From a bacterium (GTDB lineage Bacteria > Bacillota > Clostridia > Oscillospirales > Ruminococcaceae), in NCBI GenBank assembly GCA_004561545.1, contig SFVK01000004.1, positions 1 through 64,000 of the forward strand: DNA of 64,000 nt, read 5' to 3'. The notes below the pieces were generated by a model. That model was not told where the DNA came from and made no database searches. It was given only the letters and a program-made list of their open reading frames with translations. The translations under genes and the position numbers were made by a program. Below are positions 32,085-39,988 of the stretch, one piece after another (position 1 is the stretch's first letter; each line of letters opens with the position of its first letter).

Positions 32085-32873
32085 TCAGATTCTCTGCAAC
32101 CCCATATCCCGAAGAATGTCGGCCCGGGTTTCCAGGGCAAGGGCCGCCACGCGGCGGATGCGCTCCGGCGTCATGTAGGGGGCAAGGCCGCTGATGGAGA
32201 AGGCGCTGTCCGCCTTGCCCCCCGGCCCGGGGATGGCCAGCGCCACACAGCGGATGCCCAGTTCGTTTTCCTCGTCATCAATGGCATAGCCGCAGGCGCG
32301 CACCTCCCGCAGTTGGGCTTTGAGGGTCGGAAGATCGGTGACGGTCCGGCCGGTCAGCTTTTGGGGGGTGCTGTGTTTCCAGATGGTCTCCACCTCCCGG
32401 TCGGTGAGGGTGGCCAGAATGGCTTTGCCCACGCCGGTGCAGTACAGCGGGCTGCGCAGCCCCACCCGGCTGGACATCCGCATGGGACCGCTTTCCGTTT
32501 TATAGATATAGACAATGTCCTGCGCGTCGCGGATGACCAGATGAACCGCCTCGCCGGTGCGCTGGGCCAGGCGCTCCAGATGAATCTTGGCCACGCTCAT
32601 CACATCCATGCTGTTAACAATGCCGGAGGAAATTTCAAACATCTTTAAGGTCAGACGGTATTTGCCCGTCTCGGCGTCCTGCATGGCGTAGCCCAGGCTG
32701 ACCAGGCTGCCCAGAAGCCGGTGGGCCGTGCTCTTGGCCAGATTTGCCTCGCCCGCCAGCTGCTGAAGGCTGGCCCCCGCCGGGTGGGCTGCCAGCACCT
32801 CAATCAGCTCAAAGATGCGCGCCACGCTCTGGACGCCGCCCTTTTCGCCGTTTTTGTCCGTTTTTTCTGTCAT
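32085..32873 (-). CDS. IclR-family regulator, probable KDG/uronate repressor
   Basis: A 262-residue transcription factor with an N-terminal winged helix (about 12-75, VQSVARIFELIEVLAAHPAG through KSTAHRLLGSLVSLGYA). An IclR effector domain (about 85-255) follows, with GVGKAILATLTDREVE and GIRCVALAIPGPGG. IclR members of the KdgR type sense 2-keto-3-deoxygluconate. It diverges from the KDPG aldolase and KDG kinase genes, with inverted-repeat sites placed on both promoters. A KdgR-like role is therefore inferred, not proven. The gene is also upstream of and codirectional with the DMT transporter. Confidence 0.85.
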   Translation of the reverse strand: MTEKTDKNGEKGGVQSVARIFELIEVLAAHPAGASLQQLAGEANLAKSTAHRLLGSLVSLGYAMQDAETGKYRLTLKMFEISSGIVNSMDVMSVAKIHLERLAQRTGEAVHLVIRDAQDIVYIYKTESGPMRMSSRVGLRSPLYCTGVGKAILATLTDREVETIWKHSTPQKLTGRTVTDLPTLKAQLREVRACGYAIDDEENELGIRCVALAIPGPGGKADSAFSISGLAPYMTPERIRRVAALALETRADILRDMGLQRI

Positions 32874-32952
32874 AACAGGTCCCCCCGTCGAAAATTAACA
32901 AAAAGTTCACATCTGCCATTTTCCCCTTTTGTCCCCCGTCTGCGGGAAAGTG

Positions 32953-33132
32953 TTCCACGATGTGGAATCCAGTATACCAGCAATCGTATTTTTTCGCAAG
33001 AGGTATCCCGCAGGGCGGAACCATCGCAAAATTGCCAAAAAAATGCCGCATCTGACTGGTAATTTTGCCCGATTGACGCCGCCGCGCAGAATTTGTATAA
33101 TAAAATAAGCCAATTGCGGAACGGTATTCCAC
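32953..33132. promoter_or_regulatory. Divergent promoters and operator-like repeats between the IclR gene and the aldolase gene
   Basis: Plus promoter: TTGACG (33073-33078), 17 bp, TATAAT (33096-33101). Minus promoter: TTGCGA (32994-32999), 17 bp, TATACT (32971-32976). Inverted repeats: TTCCAC-GAT-GTGGAA (32953-32967) at the start of the IclR transcript, TCCCGC-AGG-GCGGAA (33006-33020) just behind its -35 box, and GCGGAA-CGGTA-TTCCAC (33116-33132) just after the aldolase start. The third has the half sites in reverse order. The 330-bp gap holds no gene. Confidence 0.7.
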
Positions 33133-33203
33133 CATAAGGAATCACCGCTCCCAACCGGAACGGGAACCAATGCAAACTTAAGACAGATAAGGAGAAATGC
33201 GTT

Positions 33204-34166
33204 ATGAATCCTGTCCTTGAGCGTGTTTACGAAATCGGTATTATCCCCGTTATCGCTTTCAACAGCGTTGACGAGGCGATCCCCCTCTGCAAAGCCCTGA
33301 TGGATGGCGGTCTGCCCGCCGCCGAGGTCACCTTCCGCACCGCCTGTGCCGAAGAGTGCATCCGCAAGATCCATCAGGAACTGCCCGATATGCTGCTCGG
33401 CGCCGGCACTGTGCTGACCACGGAGCAGGCTGACCGTGCGATGGACGCCGGCGCCTCTTTCATCGTGGCCCCCGGCTTTGATCCCATTGTCACCCAGCAC
33501 GTCATTGACAAGGGCGGCATCATGATGCCCGGCACCGCCACCGCCGGCGAGATGCAGCAGGCCATGAACATGGGCTGCGAGGCCATCAAGTTCTTCCCCG
33601 CCGAGGCCAACGGCGGCGTGGACAAGCTGAAGAACATCGGCGCTGCTCTCAAGACTGCCAAGTGGATGTGCACCGGCGGCGTCAACGCCAAGAACGTGAA
33701 CAACTACCTGGCCTATCCCCAGATCATTGCCGTGGGCGGCACCTGGATGTGCAAGAGCGACAAGATCAAGGCCGGCGCCTGGGACGAGATCACCGCGATG
33801 TCCAAGGAAGCCGTTGACGTCATGCTGGGCCTGGAGCTGGGCCACATTGGCATCAACTGCGCCGATGACGCCGAGGCCATGAAGACCGCCGAGACCCTGG
33901 GCAGCCTGCTGAGCATGGCCGTCAAGCCGGGCAACAGCAGCATCTTTGTGGGCAACAAGGAATTCGAGATCATGAAGAAGCCCGGCCGCGGCACCCACGG
34001 CCACATTGCCATCAAGTGCAACAACATCGACCGCGCCGTCTATCACCTGAGCCGCCGCGGCGTCAAGTTTGACATGGACAGCATGGTCACCAAGAACGAC
34101 AAGCACATCGCCATCTACCTGGCCGATGAAGTCGCCGGCTTTGCCATCCACCTGGTTCAGAAATAA
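33204..34166 (+). CDS. eda: KHG/KDPG aldolase with C-terminal VOC-like domain
   Basis: A 320-residue protein. Residues 1 to about 210 are a class I aldolase that cleaves 2-keto-3-deoxy-6-phosphogluconate to pyruvate and glyceraldehyde-3-phosphate (and 2-keto-4-hydroxyglutarate). The Schiff-base lysine is Lys129 in EAIKFFPAE, with Glu41 in AAEVTFRT. Residues about 211-320 form a VOC/glyoxalase-like domain (LGHIGINCADD, then HGHIAIKCNNIDRA) that most Eda proteins lack, although this fusion is known in Firmicutes. Its role is unclear. AAGGAGAA precedes the ATG. The kinase gene follows after 54 bases, and the IclR regulator diverges upstream. Confidence 0.92.
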   Translation: MNPVLERVYEIGIIPVIAFNSVDEAIPLCKALMDGGLPAAEVTFRTACAEECIRKIHQELPDMLLGAGTVLTTEQADRAMDAGASFIVAPGFDPIVTQHVIDKGGIMMPGTATAGEMQQAMNMGCEAIKFFPAEANGGVDKLKNIGAALKTAKWMCTGGVNAKNVNNYLAYPQIIAVGGTWMCKSDKIKAGAWDEITAMSKEAVDVMLGLELGHIGINCADDAEAMKTAETLGSLLSMAVKPGNSSIFVGNKEFEIMKKPGRGTHGHIAIKCNNIDRAVYHLSRRGVKFDMDSMVTKNDKHIAIYLADEVAGFAIHLVQK

Positions 34167-34220
34167 TTTTTGCCTGTGCAAGAATTTGATATTAAACAAA
34201 ACAGATAAGGAGAAGTTTTC

Positions 34221-35246
34221 ATGAAAGTCGTTACTTTTGGCGAACTGATGATCCGTCTGCAGCCCTACAACTACGAGCGCTTTGTTCAGGCTGACCACCT
34301 GGAGTTCAGCTTCGGCGGCGGCGAGGCCAACGTTGCCGTCTCTCTGGCGAATTACGGCATTGATGCCGCTTTCGTCACCAAGCTGCCCGCCCATGCCATT
34401 GGTCAGGCCGCTGTGAACAGCCTGCGCCGCTACGGCGTTGACACCTCCATGATCGTCCGCGGCGGCGACCGTGTGGGCATCTACTTCAACGAGAAGGGCG
34501 CTTCCCAGCGTGGTTCCGTCTGCATCTACGACCGTGCTCATTCCGCCATTCAGGAGGCTTCCACCTCTGATTTCGACTGGGACAAGATCTTTGAGGGCGT
34601 TGACTGGTTCCACTTCACCGGCATCACCCCGGCCCTGGGCCCCAATGTGGTTGACATCTGCCGCGAGGCCTGCAAGGCCGCCAAGGCACACGGCGTCAAG
34701 ATCAGCTGCGACCTGAACTACCGCGGCAAGCTGTGGACCCGTGAGGAAGCCCGCGCTGCCATGACCGACCTGTGCCAGTACGTTGACGTCTGCATCTCCA
34801 ACGAGGAGGACGCCAAGGACGTGTTCGGCATCGAGGCCGAGGCCACCGACATCTACGCCGGCGAGATCAACCGCGAGGGCTACAAGAGCGTTGCCCGCCA
34901 GCTGGCTGAGAAGTTTGGCTTTGAGAAGGTTGCCATCACCCTGCGTGAGAGCCATTCCGCCTTTGACAACGGCTGGTCTGCCATGCTGTACGACGTTGCC
35001 TCTAACGAGTATTGCTTCTCCAAGAAGTACAACCTGCACATTATCGACCGCGTCGGCGGCGGCGACTCCTTCGGCGGCGGCCTGATCTACAGCCTGCTGA
35101 CCGGCAAGAGCACCCAGGATGCCGTTGAGTTCGCCGTTGCTGCTTCCGCTCTGAAGCACTCCATCGAGGGCGACTACAACATGGTCACTGTACCCGAGGT
35201 CGAGAAGCTTGCCGGCGGCGACGGTTCCGGCCGTATCCAGCGCTGA
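34221..35246 (+). CDS. kdgK: 2-keto-3-deoxygluconate kinase (PfkB family)
   Basis: A 341-residue sugar kinase that phosphorylates KDG to KDPG, the substrate of the aldolase encoded just upstream. The PfkB N-terminal region FGGGEANVAVSLANYG (about 32-47) and C-terminal motif GGGDSFGGG with catalytic Asp282 are present. The size is typical for KdgK. Specificity is assigned from the pairing with eda and the uronate genes elsewhere in the window; other PfkB sugars are possible. AAGGAGAAG precedes the ATG, and a terminator follows. Confidence 0.9.
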   Translation: MKVVTFGELMIRLQPYNYERFVQADHLEFSFGGGEANVAVSLANYGIDAAFVTKLPAHAIGQAAVNSLRRYGVDTSMIVRGGDRVGIYFNEKGASQRGSVCIYDRAHSAIQEASTSDFDWDKIFEGVDWFHFTGITPALGPNVVDICREACKAAKAHGVKISCDLNYRGKLWTREEARAAMTDLCQYVDVCISNEEDAKDVFGIEAEATDIYAGEINREGYKSVARQLAEKFGFEKVAITLRESHSAFDNGWSAMLYDVASNEYCFSKKYNLHIIDRVGGGDSFGGGLIYSLLTGKSTQDAVEFAVAASALKHSIEGDYNMVTVPEVEKLAGGDGSGRIQR

Positions 35247-35286
35247 TTTTCCCCCTGCATTGATCCGTATTTACGGTTATTCTTCC

Positions 35287-35323
35287 AAAAAAGAGGCTCG
35301 CCTGTCGGCGGGTCTCTTTTTTT
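35287..35323 (+). terminator. Terminator of the eda-kdgK operon
   Basis: The stem AAAAGAGGCTCGCC/GGCGGGTCTCTTTT (35289-35302 with 35307-35320) ends in a seven-base U run. Confidence 0.9.
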
Positions 35324-35330
35324 GCTGCAA

Positions 35331-35386
35331 TTGTCAACCTTTTCCAGGGAGATCTGTTGACAATCGGAAATATCCGGGATTATACT
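35331..35386 (+). promoter_or_regulatory. BirA operator and promoter of birA-bioY
   Basis: A perfect 8-bp inverted repeat TTGTCAAC (35331-35338) and GTTGACAA (35356-35363), separated by 17 bp, matches the layout of BirA operators. The right half contains the -35 box TTGACA (35357-35362). TATACT (35381-35386) follows 18 bp later, so bound BirA-biotinyl-AMP would block the promoter. Confidence 0.85.
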
Positions 35387-35425
35387 GCAAGCAGTCCCCG
35401 CGCAACGGGGCTGGGAGGTGAACGG

Positions 35426-36451
35426 ATGTCGGTCAAAGCGCAGGTCCTTGCGGCGCTGGACGGTGCCCAGGGGCGGTATCTGTCCGGCCAGGAACTGGCT
35501 GAGGGGCTTGGCGTCAGCCGGACCGCTGTATGGAAAGCCATCTCGGCGCTGCGGGCGGACGGCTATCCCATCGACGCGGTGACCAACCGGGGTTATGCCC
35601 TGCGGCGGGGCACCGATGTGCTCAATGCCGGCGCAGTGCGGGCACTGCTGGAACCCGGCCCGGCTGCCGCGTTGCAGATTGAGGTGGTGGACCGATTGCC
35701 CTGCACCAACGCCGCACTGTGTGCCCGCGCCGCCCAGGGCGCGCCGGAAGGGCTGGTCCTCATCGCGCAGGCCCAGTCCGCCGGGCGGGGCCGCAACGGA
35801 AGGCCCTTCTTCTCGCCCCCGGGCAGCGGGCTCTATATGAGCATTCTGCTGCGGCCCGAACTCGGCGCCCGGCAGGCGGTGCGCATCACCGCCATGGCCG
35901 CTGTGTCAGCCGCACGGGCGGCGGAACGGCTGTGCGGGGCGGAAATCGGCATCAAGTGGGTCAACGACCTGATGCGGGACGGCAGAAAGGTCTGCGGCAT
36001 CCTGACCGAGGCCTCCATGGACCTGGAATCCGGGATGCTGGATCACGCGGTGCTGGGGTTGGGTTTCAACCTGACCGAACCGGCAGGCGGGTGGCCGGAG
36101 GAACTGGAGGGCATTGCCGGTGCCCTCTTTGACGGCGCCCCGGCGCCGGGAAGCCGGGCCGCGCTGGCCGCCGGGGTACTCAACGAGTTCTGGCCGCTCT
36201 ACCGCGCCGGGAGCCGGGACGGTTATCTGGAAGAATACCGCCGCCGCCAACTGCTGACCGGACATACCGTGGAGGTTCTGCGCCCCGGGACACCGTCACG
36301 GACTGCTCGGGTCCTGGGCGTGGACCGGGACTGCCGCCTTGTGGTTCAGTTTGAACCGGGCAGTGCGCCGGTGGCGCTGGGCAGCGGCGAAGTCCGGGTC
36401 AGACCGACAGATTCATCAGCGCATAAGAGCCCGACTGCTCTTACGGAATAA
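35426..36451 (+). CDS. birA: Bifunctional biotin-protein ligase and biotin repressor
   Basis: A 341-residue group II biotin ligase. Residues 1-60 form a winged helix-turn-helix (GQELAEGLGVSRTAVWKAIS). The catalytic domain has GRGRNGR at 120-126 (biotinyl-AMP binding) and KWVNDL further on, followed by the SH3-like C-terminal domain. It attaches biotin to carboxylases and, in the adenylated form, represses biotin genes. The start at 35426 follows GGGAGGTG; the frame extends upstream only into the promoter. The operator immediately upstream indicates autoregulation together with bioY. Confidence 0.93.
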   Translation: MSVKAQVLAALDGAQGRYLSGQELAEGLGVSRTAVWKAISALRADGYPIDAVTNRGYALRRGTDVLNAGAVRALLEPGPAAALQIEVVDRLPCTNAALCARAAQGAPEGLVLIAQAQSAGRGRNGRPFFSPPGSGLYMSILLRPELGARQAVRITAMAAVSAARAAERLCGAEIGIKWVNDLMRDGRKVCGILTEASMDLESGMLDHAVLGLGFNLTEPAGGWPEELEGIAGALFDGAPAPGSRAALAAGVLNEFWPLYRAGSRDGYLEEYRRRQLLTGHTVEVLRPGTPSRTARVLGVDRDCRLVVQFEPGSAPVALGSGEVRVRPTDSSAHKSPTALTE

Positions 36452-36478
36452 AAAGGATCAAAAGAGAGGGGAATTTTT

Positions 36479-37030
36479 ATGAATGAAACCAAATCCAACC
36501 GCCGCGTGCGCCGCATGGTGGCCTGTGCGCTGTTTGCCGCGCTGACCGCTGTGTGCAGTCAGATTTCCGTGCCGATGCCCTGGGGTATTCCCATCAACCT
36601 GGCGCTGTTTGCCGCCTATATGGCGGGCGCCATGCTGGGGCCTGTATGGGGCGCAGCCAGCGAGCTGGTCTATCTGGCTCTGGCGGCCATCGGCGTTCCG
36701 GTGATGGCCGGCTTTTCCGGCGGTCCCGCTGTGCTCTTTGGCAAGACGGGCGGCTATGCCATCGGCTATCTGCTGGCGGCCCTCATCGCGGGGTGGTGCG
36801 CCAGCGCATGGCCCCGCCGCTTTGGCTGGCTGGCGCTGGGCTGCGTGCTGGGCTGCGCCGCCTGCTACGCCCTGGGCACCATCTGGTTCATGGTGCTCAC
36901 CGGCATGAATCTGGTCACCAGCCTGACCTACTGTGTGATTCCCTTCCTGCCCGGCGATGCCATCAAGATTATTCTGGCCGCTGTGCTGACCATCCAACTG
37001 GACAAGCGGGTTCCCGGGCTGGCAAAATAA
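36479..37030 (+). CDS. bioY: Biotin transporter substrate component
   Basis: A 183-residue membrane protein with about six helices. The BioY features are visible: SQISVPMPWGIPINL (about 22-36), the GPVWGAASELVYLALAAIG segment and GGPAVLFGKTGGYAIGY. It imports biotin, alone or with a shared ECF module, and the EcfT/fused ATPase at 24.8-27.4 kb belongs to a different S component. It lies 27 bases after birA and shares its operator-controlled promoter. The combination suggests a biotin scavenger; no biotin synthesis genes are in the window. Confidence 0.92.
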   Translation: MNETKSNRRVRRMVACALFAALTAVCSQISVPMPWGIPINLALFAAYMAGAMLGPVWGAASELVYLALAAIGVPVMAGFSGGPAVLFGKTGGYAIGYLLAALIAGWCASAWPRRFGWLALGCVLGCAACYALGTIWFMVLTGMNLVTSLTYCVIPFLPGDAIKIILAAVLTIQLDKRVPGLAK

Positions 37031-37047
37031 GTTGCCGACATCTTTTC

Positions 37048-37079
37048 GCGGGCGGAGCGCCGGCTCTGCCCGCTCTTTT
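37048..37079 (+). terminator. bioY terminator
   Basis: An 11-bp stem (37048-37058 with 37063-37073, one G-U pair) is followed by TCTTTT. Confidence 0.8.
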
Positions 37080-37080
37080 G

Positions 37081-37109
37081 TTGCGCCGGAACCGGGCGCG
37101 TGGTATAAT
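37081..37109 (+). promoter_or_regulatory. ruvX-uppS promoter
   Basis: TTGCGC (37081-37086) and a perfect TATAAT (37104-37109) are 17 bp apart, directly after the bioY terminator. Confidence 0.7.
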
Positions 37110-37139
37110 AAGGACAATCACCGAAACCGGAGGTTTGCC

Positions 37140-37601
37140 ATGAAGTGGATTGCCGTGGATTACGGGGAGCGACGCACCGGGCTGGCCGTGTGCGATGCCA
37201 CCGAGCTGATTGTGACGCCCATCACCCCGCAGATTGAGGAAAAAAGCCTGAACAAGGTGGCACAGGCTGCCACCGACGCCCTGCGTGCCCAGGGCGCCCA
37301 GGGCATTGTGGTGGGACTGCCCAGGAACATGGACGGCACGGAGGGAGCGCGCTGCACCAAGAGCCGCCGCTTTGCCGCCAAGTTGGCCCAGGTGAGCGGT
37401 ATGCCGGTGGCGCTGTGGGATGAACGGCGCACCACGGTGTCCGCCGCCGGAATCCTTTCGGGCAACAACACCTTTGGCGCAGACCGCAAGGCGCGGATTG
37501 ATTCGGTTTCCGCTGCGGTCATTCTGGAAAGTTTTCTCAACTGGCGGCGTGCCCACCCCGGGCAGGACGCGCCCGAGACCGTCTGCCCTGTGCAAGAATA
37601 A
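37140..37601 (+). CDS. ruvX: Putative pre-16S rRNA nuclease / Holliday junction resolvase-like (YqgF)
   Basis: A 153-residue RNase H-fold protein of the YqgF/RuvX family. The N-terminal AVDYGERRTGLAV motif carries a catalytic Asp (Asp7), and later VVGLPRNMDGTEG and DERRTTVSA complete the active site. E. coli YqgF processes the 5' end of 16S rRNA, while other members resolve Holliday junctions, so the role here is not fixed. GGAGGTTTGCC precedes the ATG at 37140. uppS follows after 11 bases. Confidence 0.9.
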   Translation: MKWIAVDYGERRTGLAVCDATELIVTPITPQIEEKSLNKVAQAATDALRAQGAQGIVVGLPRNMDGTEGARCTKSRRFAAKLAQVSGMPVALWDERRTTVSAAGILSGNNTFGADRKARIDSVSAAVILESFLNWRRAHPGQDAPETVCPVQE

Positions 37602-37612
37602 GGAGGTTCCCC

Positions 37613-38338
37613 ATGCCAAACGAAACTGCATCCCGCATTCCCGCCCACGTTGCCATTATTGTGGACGGCAACCGCCGCTGGGCCAAAAAACGCGGCCTGC
37701 CCGTGAGCTTTGGCCATAAGGCCGGGTTTGACCGTCTGGAGGACATCACCCGCTACGTTATCGGCGACTGCGGCATTCCGGTGCTGAGCCTCTATGTCTT
37801 TTCCACCGAGAATTTTGCCCGCGATGCCAGGGAAGTGGGCTATCTGATGGACCTGTTTGCCAACAACTTCAAATCCGTCACCGAGGAGATGAACCGCAAA
37901 GACTGCCGGGTGGTTTTCAGCGGCCGGCGGGAAGGGCTTCCGCCCAAGGTGCTGAACGCCATGGATTATATGACCGACCTGACCCGGAACAACAAAACCG
38001 GCACCGTGAACTTCTGCCTGAACTACGGTTCCCACGCCGAGCTCACCGATGCGGTGCGCGCCATTGCCGGCGAGGTGCAGGCCGGAACGCTGAACCCGGC
38101 GGACATTGACGAGCGCACGATTGAGAGCCATTTTTATCAGGATCTGCCGCCGGTGGACCTGATGATCCGCACCAGTGGGGAGGAACGGCTGTCCAACTTC
38201 CTGCTGTGGCAGTGCGCTTATGCGGAGTTCTATTTTACACCGGTCCTCTTTCCCGATTTCACCAACGACTGTTTTGACCAGGCGCTGGCGGAATACGCCC
38301 GCCGCGACCGGCGCATGGGCGGCAACAGCAAAAAATAA
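37613..38338 (+). CDS. uppS: Isoprenyl transferase (undecaprenyl diphosphate synthase)
   Basis: A 241-residue cis-prenyltransferase that builds undecaprenyl diphosphate, the lipid carrier for cell-wall precursors. The diphosphate-binding motif DGNRRWA begins at Asp18, close to the N terminus, and the C-terminal motif RTSGEERLSNFLLWQ is complete. AAGGAGG precedes the ATG. It follows ruvX in a two-gene operon, and a long hairpin terminator lies downstream. The C terminus is slightly short after RRMGG but intact. Confidence 0.95.
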   Translation: MPNETASRIPAHVAIIVDGNRRWAKKRGLPVSFGHKAGFDRLEDITRYVIGDCGIPVLSLYVFSTENFARDAREVGYLMDLFANNFKSVTEEMNRKDCRVVFSGRREGLPPKVLNAMDYMTDLTRNNKTGTVNFCLNYGSHAELTDAVRAIAGEVQAGTLNPADIDERTIESHFYQDLPPVDLMIRTSGEERLSNFLLWQCAYAEFYFTPVLFPDFTNDCFDQALAEYARRDRRMGGNSKK

Positions 38339-38357
38339 GCAGACTGCATAAAAAACA

Positions 38358-38403
38358 CCCGCAGGATTTGGCAAGGCTGATGCCCCATCCCGCGGGATTT
38401 TTT
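38358..38403. terminator. Bidirectional terminator between uppS and the cyclophilin gene
   Basis: CCCGCAGGAT (38358-38367) pairs with ATCCCGCGGG (38387-38396), with GGCA/TGCC extending inward. T runs follow on both strands (ATTTTTTG on plus, GTTTTTT on minus). Confidence 0.85.
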
Positions 38404-38423
38404 GCACCGGAGTGCATACAATA

Positions 38424-39218
38424 TTACTGTTCCGGTTCAGCGGTGAGCCAGGCGGCGGTCTCCTCCGCCGTGGGGCCGGGGTAGTTGGCGATGGTGACCT
38501 TGTAGATGGTGATGGCAGCGTCCTGGGCCGGACGGAAGGTATCCGTTCCATCCTCAGCTTTTTCGGTCTCCACACAGGCCATGGCGTCCACCACCTCCAT
38601 GCCCTCATAGACCTGGCCGAACACGGTATCGGTGTTGTCCAGATAGGGCAGGCCGCCCGCGGCGGCATAGGCGGAAATCTGGGATTCGCTGTAACCGTTG
38701 GCAGCCAACTGTTCCTGCATGGCGCTGTCCACACTGTCCGGCAAGGCTGTCACAAAATAAAACTGGCTGTTGCCGCCGGACACATCCCCGCCGCTGCCAA
38801 AGGCCGCACAGAGCGCCCCTGCATAGTGGCGCAGGCTGCCGTCCGCCTCCATCGGGTAGGGATGATTGGACCAGATGGTGGCCCCGCCGGTGCCGGTGCC
38901 GCCCGCGTCGCCGCCTTGGACGGCAAACCCGTACTCGGCCCGCCAGATTGCGGTATTGTCATAGTAGCCCGACCGCGCCAGCCCCACAAAGTTCTGCACC
39001 GCCATGGGAGCCGCGTCAGGATAGAGCACGGCGCGAACTTCGCCCAGCGAAGTGGAAAAGATGGCAATGAAATCCCCTGCGGCGGGCGCGGCAAACTGCC
39101 GTTCGGTGCTCTCCACCGCGTCGCGTTTGGGCGCCTTGTGGCCGCTGCCCCCGCAGCCGCACAGAAGCAGCACGGCAAGCGCGATGAGCACCGCGCTCAT
39201 CCAATGTTTTTTCTTCAC
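38424..39218 (-). CDS. Lipoprotein peptidyl-prolyl cis-trans isomerase (cyclophilin type)
   Basis: A 264-residue exported foldase. The start is probably GTG at 39218 (VKKKHWMSAVLIALAV), with GGGGG about 10 bases upstream. The resulting signal peptide ends in LLLCGCGG, a lipobox that would place the mature protein on the outer face of the membrane. The cyclophilin domain (about 48-255) contains GGDAGGTGTGG and the GGNSQFYFV stretch seen in the family. It should speed proline isomerisation in secreted proteins. An ATG 18 bases downstream of the GTG is an alternative start that shortens the signal peptide. Confidence 0.85.
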   Translation of the reverse strand: MKKKHWMSAVLIALAVLLLCGCGGSGHKAPKRDAVESTERQFAAPAAGDFIAIFSTSLGEVRAVLYPDAAPMAVQNFVGLARSGYYDNTAIWRAEYGFAVQGGDAGGTGTGGATIWSNHPYPMEADGSLRHYAGALCAAFGSGGDVSGGNSQFYFVTALPDSVDSAMQEQLAANGYSESQISAYAAAGGLPYLDNTDTVFGQVYEGMEVVDAMACVETEKAEDGTDTFRPAQDAAITIYKVTIANYPGPTAEETAAWLTAEPEQ

Positions 39219-39285
39219 TGACAGTTTGCCCCCTTTTTGTGCTATTCGCCAGATATTATAACACAGAATTCGTGAAATGAATAGC

Positions 39286-39314
39286 TTGACGTTTGCAGAA
39301 AAAAACAGTAAACT
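39286..39314 (+). promoter_or_regulatory. Promoter of the DUF1292 gene
   Basis: TTGACG (39286-39291) and TAAACT (39309-39314) are 17 bp apart, 32 bp before the start codon. A minus-strand TATAAT (39255-39260) probably serves the divergent cyclophilin gene. Confidence 0.55.
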
Positions 39315-39346
39315 ATAAGCATACCACATAAGACAGGAGAACGAAT

Positions 39347-39685
39347 ATGTCAGACGAACTCAGCCCCGAAATGCTGCAGGAAGCCCAGCCCGACCTTCTC
39401 ACGCTGGAGGACGAGGACGGCAAGGAATGCACCTTTGAAGTGATCGACGCCACCGAGGTCAACGGAACCCGTTACCTGGCGGTCATCCCTTACCAGGAGG
39501 ACCCCGAAAGCCTGGAGGAGGAAGCCGAACTGATTCTGATGCGCATTGGCACCGATGAAGCCGGCGAATATATGGATATCGTGGACGACGATGAAGAGCT
39601 GCTCACGGTCGGCAAGGTCTTTGAGGAGCGCCTCAAGGCCATGTACGACATTGACGACGACGAGATCGACGGACCGGTGTCCTGA
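39347..39685 (+). CDS. DUF1292 domain protein
   Basis: A 112-residue acidic cytoplasmic protein of the DUF1292 family (YrzB-like), unknown in function. The conserved core is LTLEDEDGKECTFEVIDATE (about 18-37), YLAVIPYQED and LILMRIGTDEAGEYMDIVDDDEE. In many Firmicutes DUF1292 genes sit beside ruvX (yqgF), which lies 1.7 kb upstream here. AGGAG precedes the ATG. The 6S RNA follows only about 15 bases after the stop and could be cotranscribed or have its own promoter within the gene end. Confidence 0.88.
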   Translation: MSDELSPEMLQEAQPDLLTLEDEDGKECTFEVIDATEVNGTRYLAVIPYQEDPESLEEEAELILMRIGTDEAGEYMDIVDDDEELLTVGKVFEERLKAMYDIDDDEIDGPVS

Positions 39686-39699
39686 GTTTTCCATTGCTA

Positions 39700-39902
39700 C
39701 ATCCTGCGCGGTTCGATTTGTTGCAGCTTTATATAATCCTACTAATCAAACTTCGGGAGCCCGGATTTGTCGGCCGCCGGATCGCAGACCTCCCGCCCCG
39801 CGTATACGCGGCAAGCGGAAGAAGGGAGCGTGATCGCGGCCGCAGGGCACCCACCTGCCATAACGGTAGGTTTTGATTGGCTGCAGACGGCCGCGCGGGT
39901 GA
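39700..39902 (+). ncRNA. ssrS: 6S RNA
   Basis: An RNA of about 200 bases that mimics an open promoter to hold RNA polymerase. The ends pair in a closing stem (CCTGCGCGG at 39703-39711 with CCGCGCGGG at 39891-39899), continued by GTTGCAGC with GCTGCA-GAC. A large central bubble follows (the AT-rich stretch near 39727-39745). On the 3' side lies the conserved GGGCACCCACCT element with a small hairpin ACCTGCC/GGTAGGT, as in Firmicutes 6S RNAs. Exact ends are estimates. A terminator follows 14 bases later. No protein-coding frame in this gap is convincing. Confidence 0.82.
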
Positions 39903-39915
39903 TTTGGATTTTTCC

Positions 39916-39940
39916 AAGGGAGGGGTAACCTTCCCTTTTT
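39916..39940 (+). terminator. 6S RNA terminator
   Basis: AAGGGAGG pairs with CCTTCCCTT (one bulge), followed by a U run. It lies just downstream of the 6S RNA closing stem. Confidence 0.75.
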
Positions 39941-39988
39941 CTGTATCTTTTTCTTTTCTGATGCGGACCGGGAAGGAGGGTGCGCATT

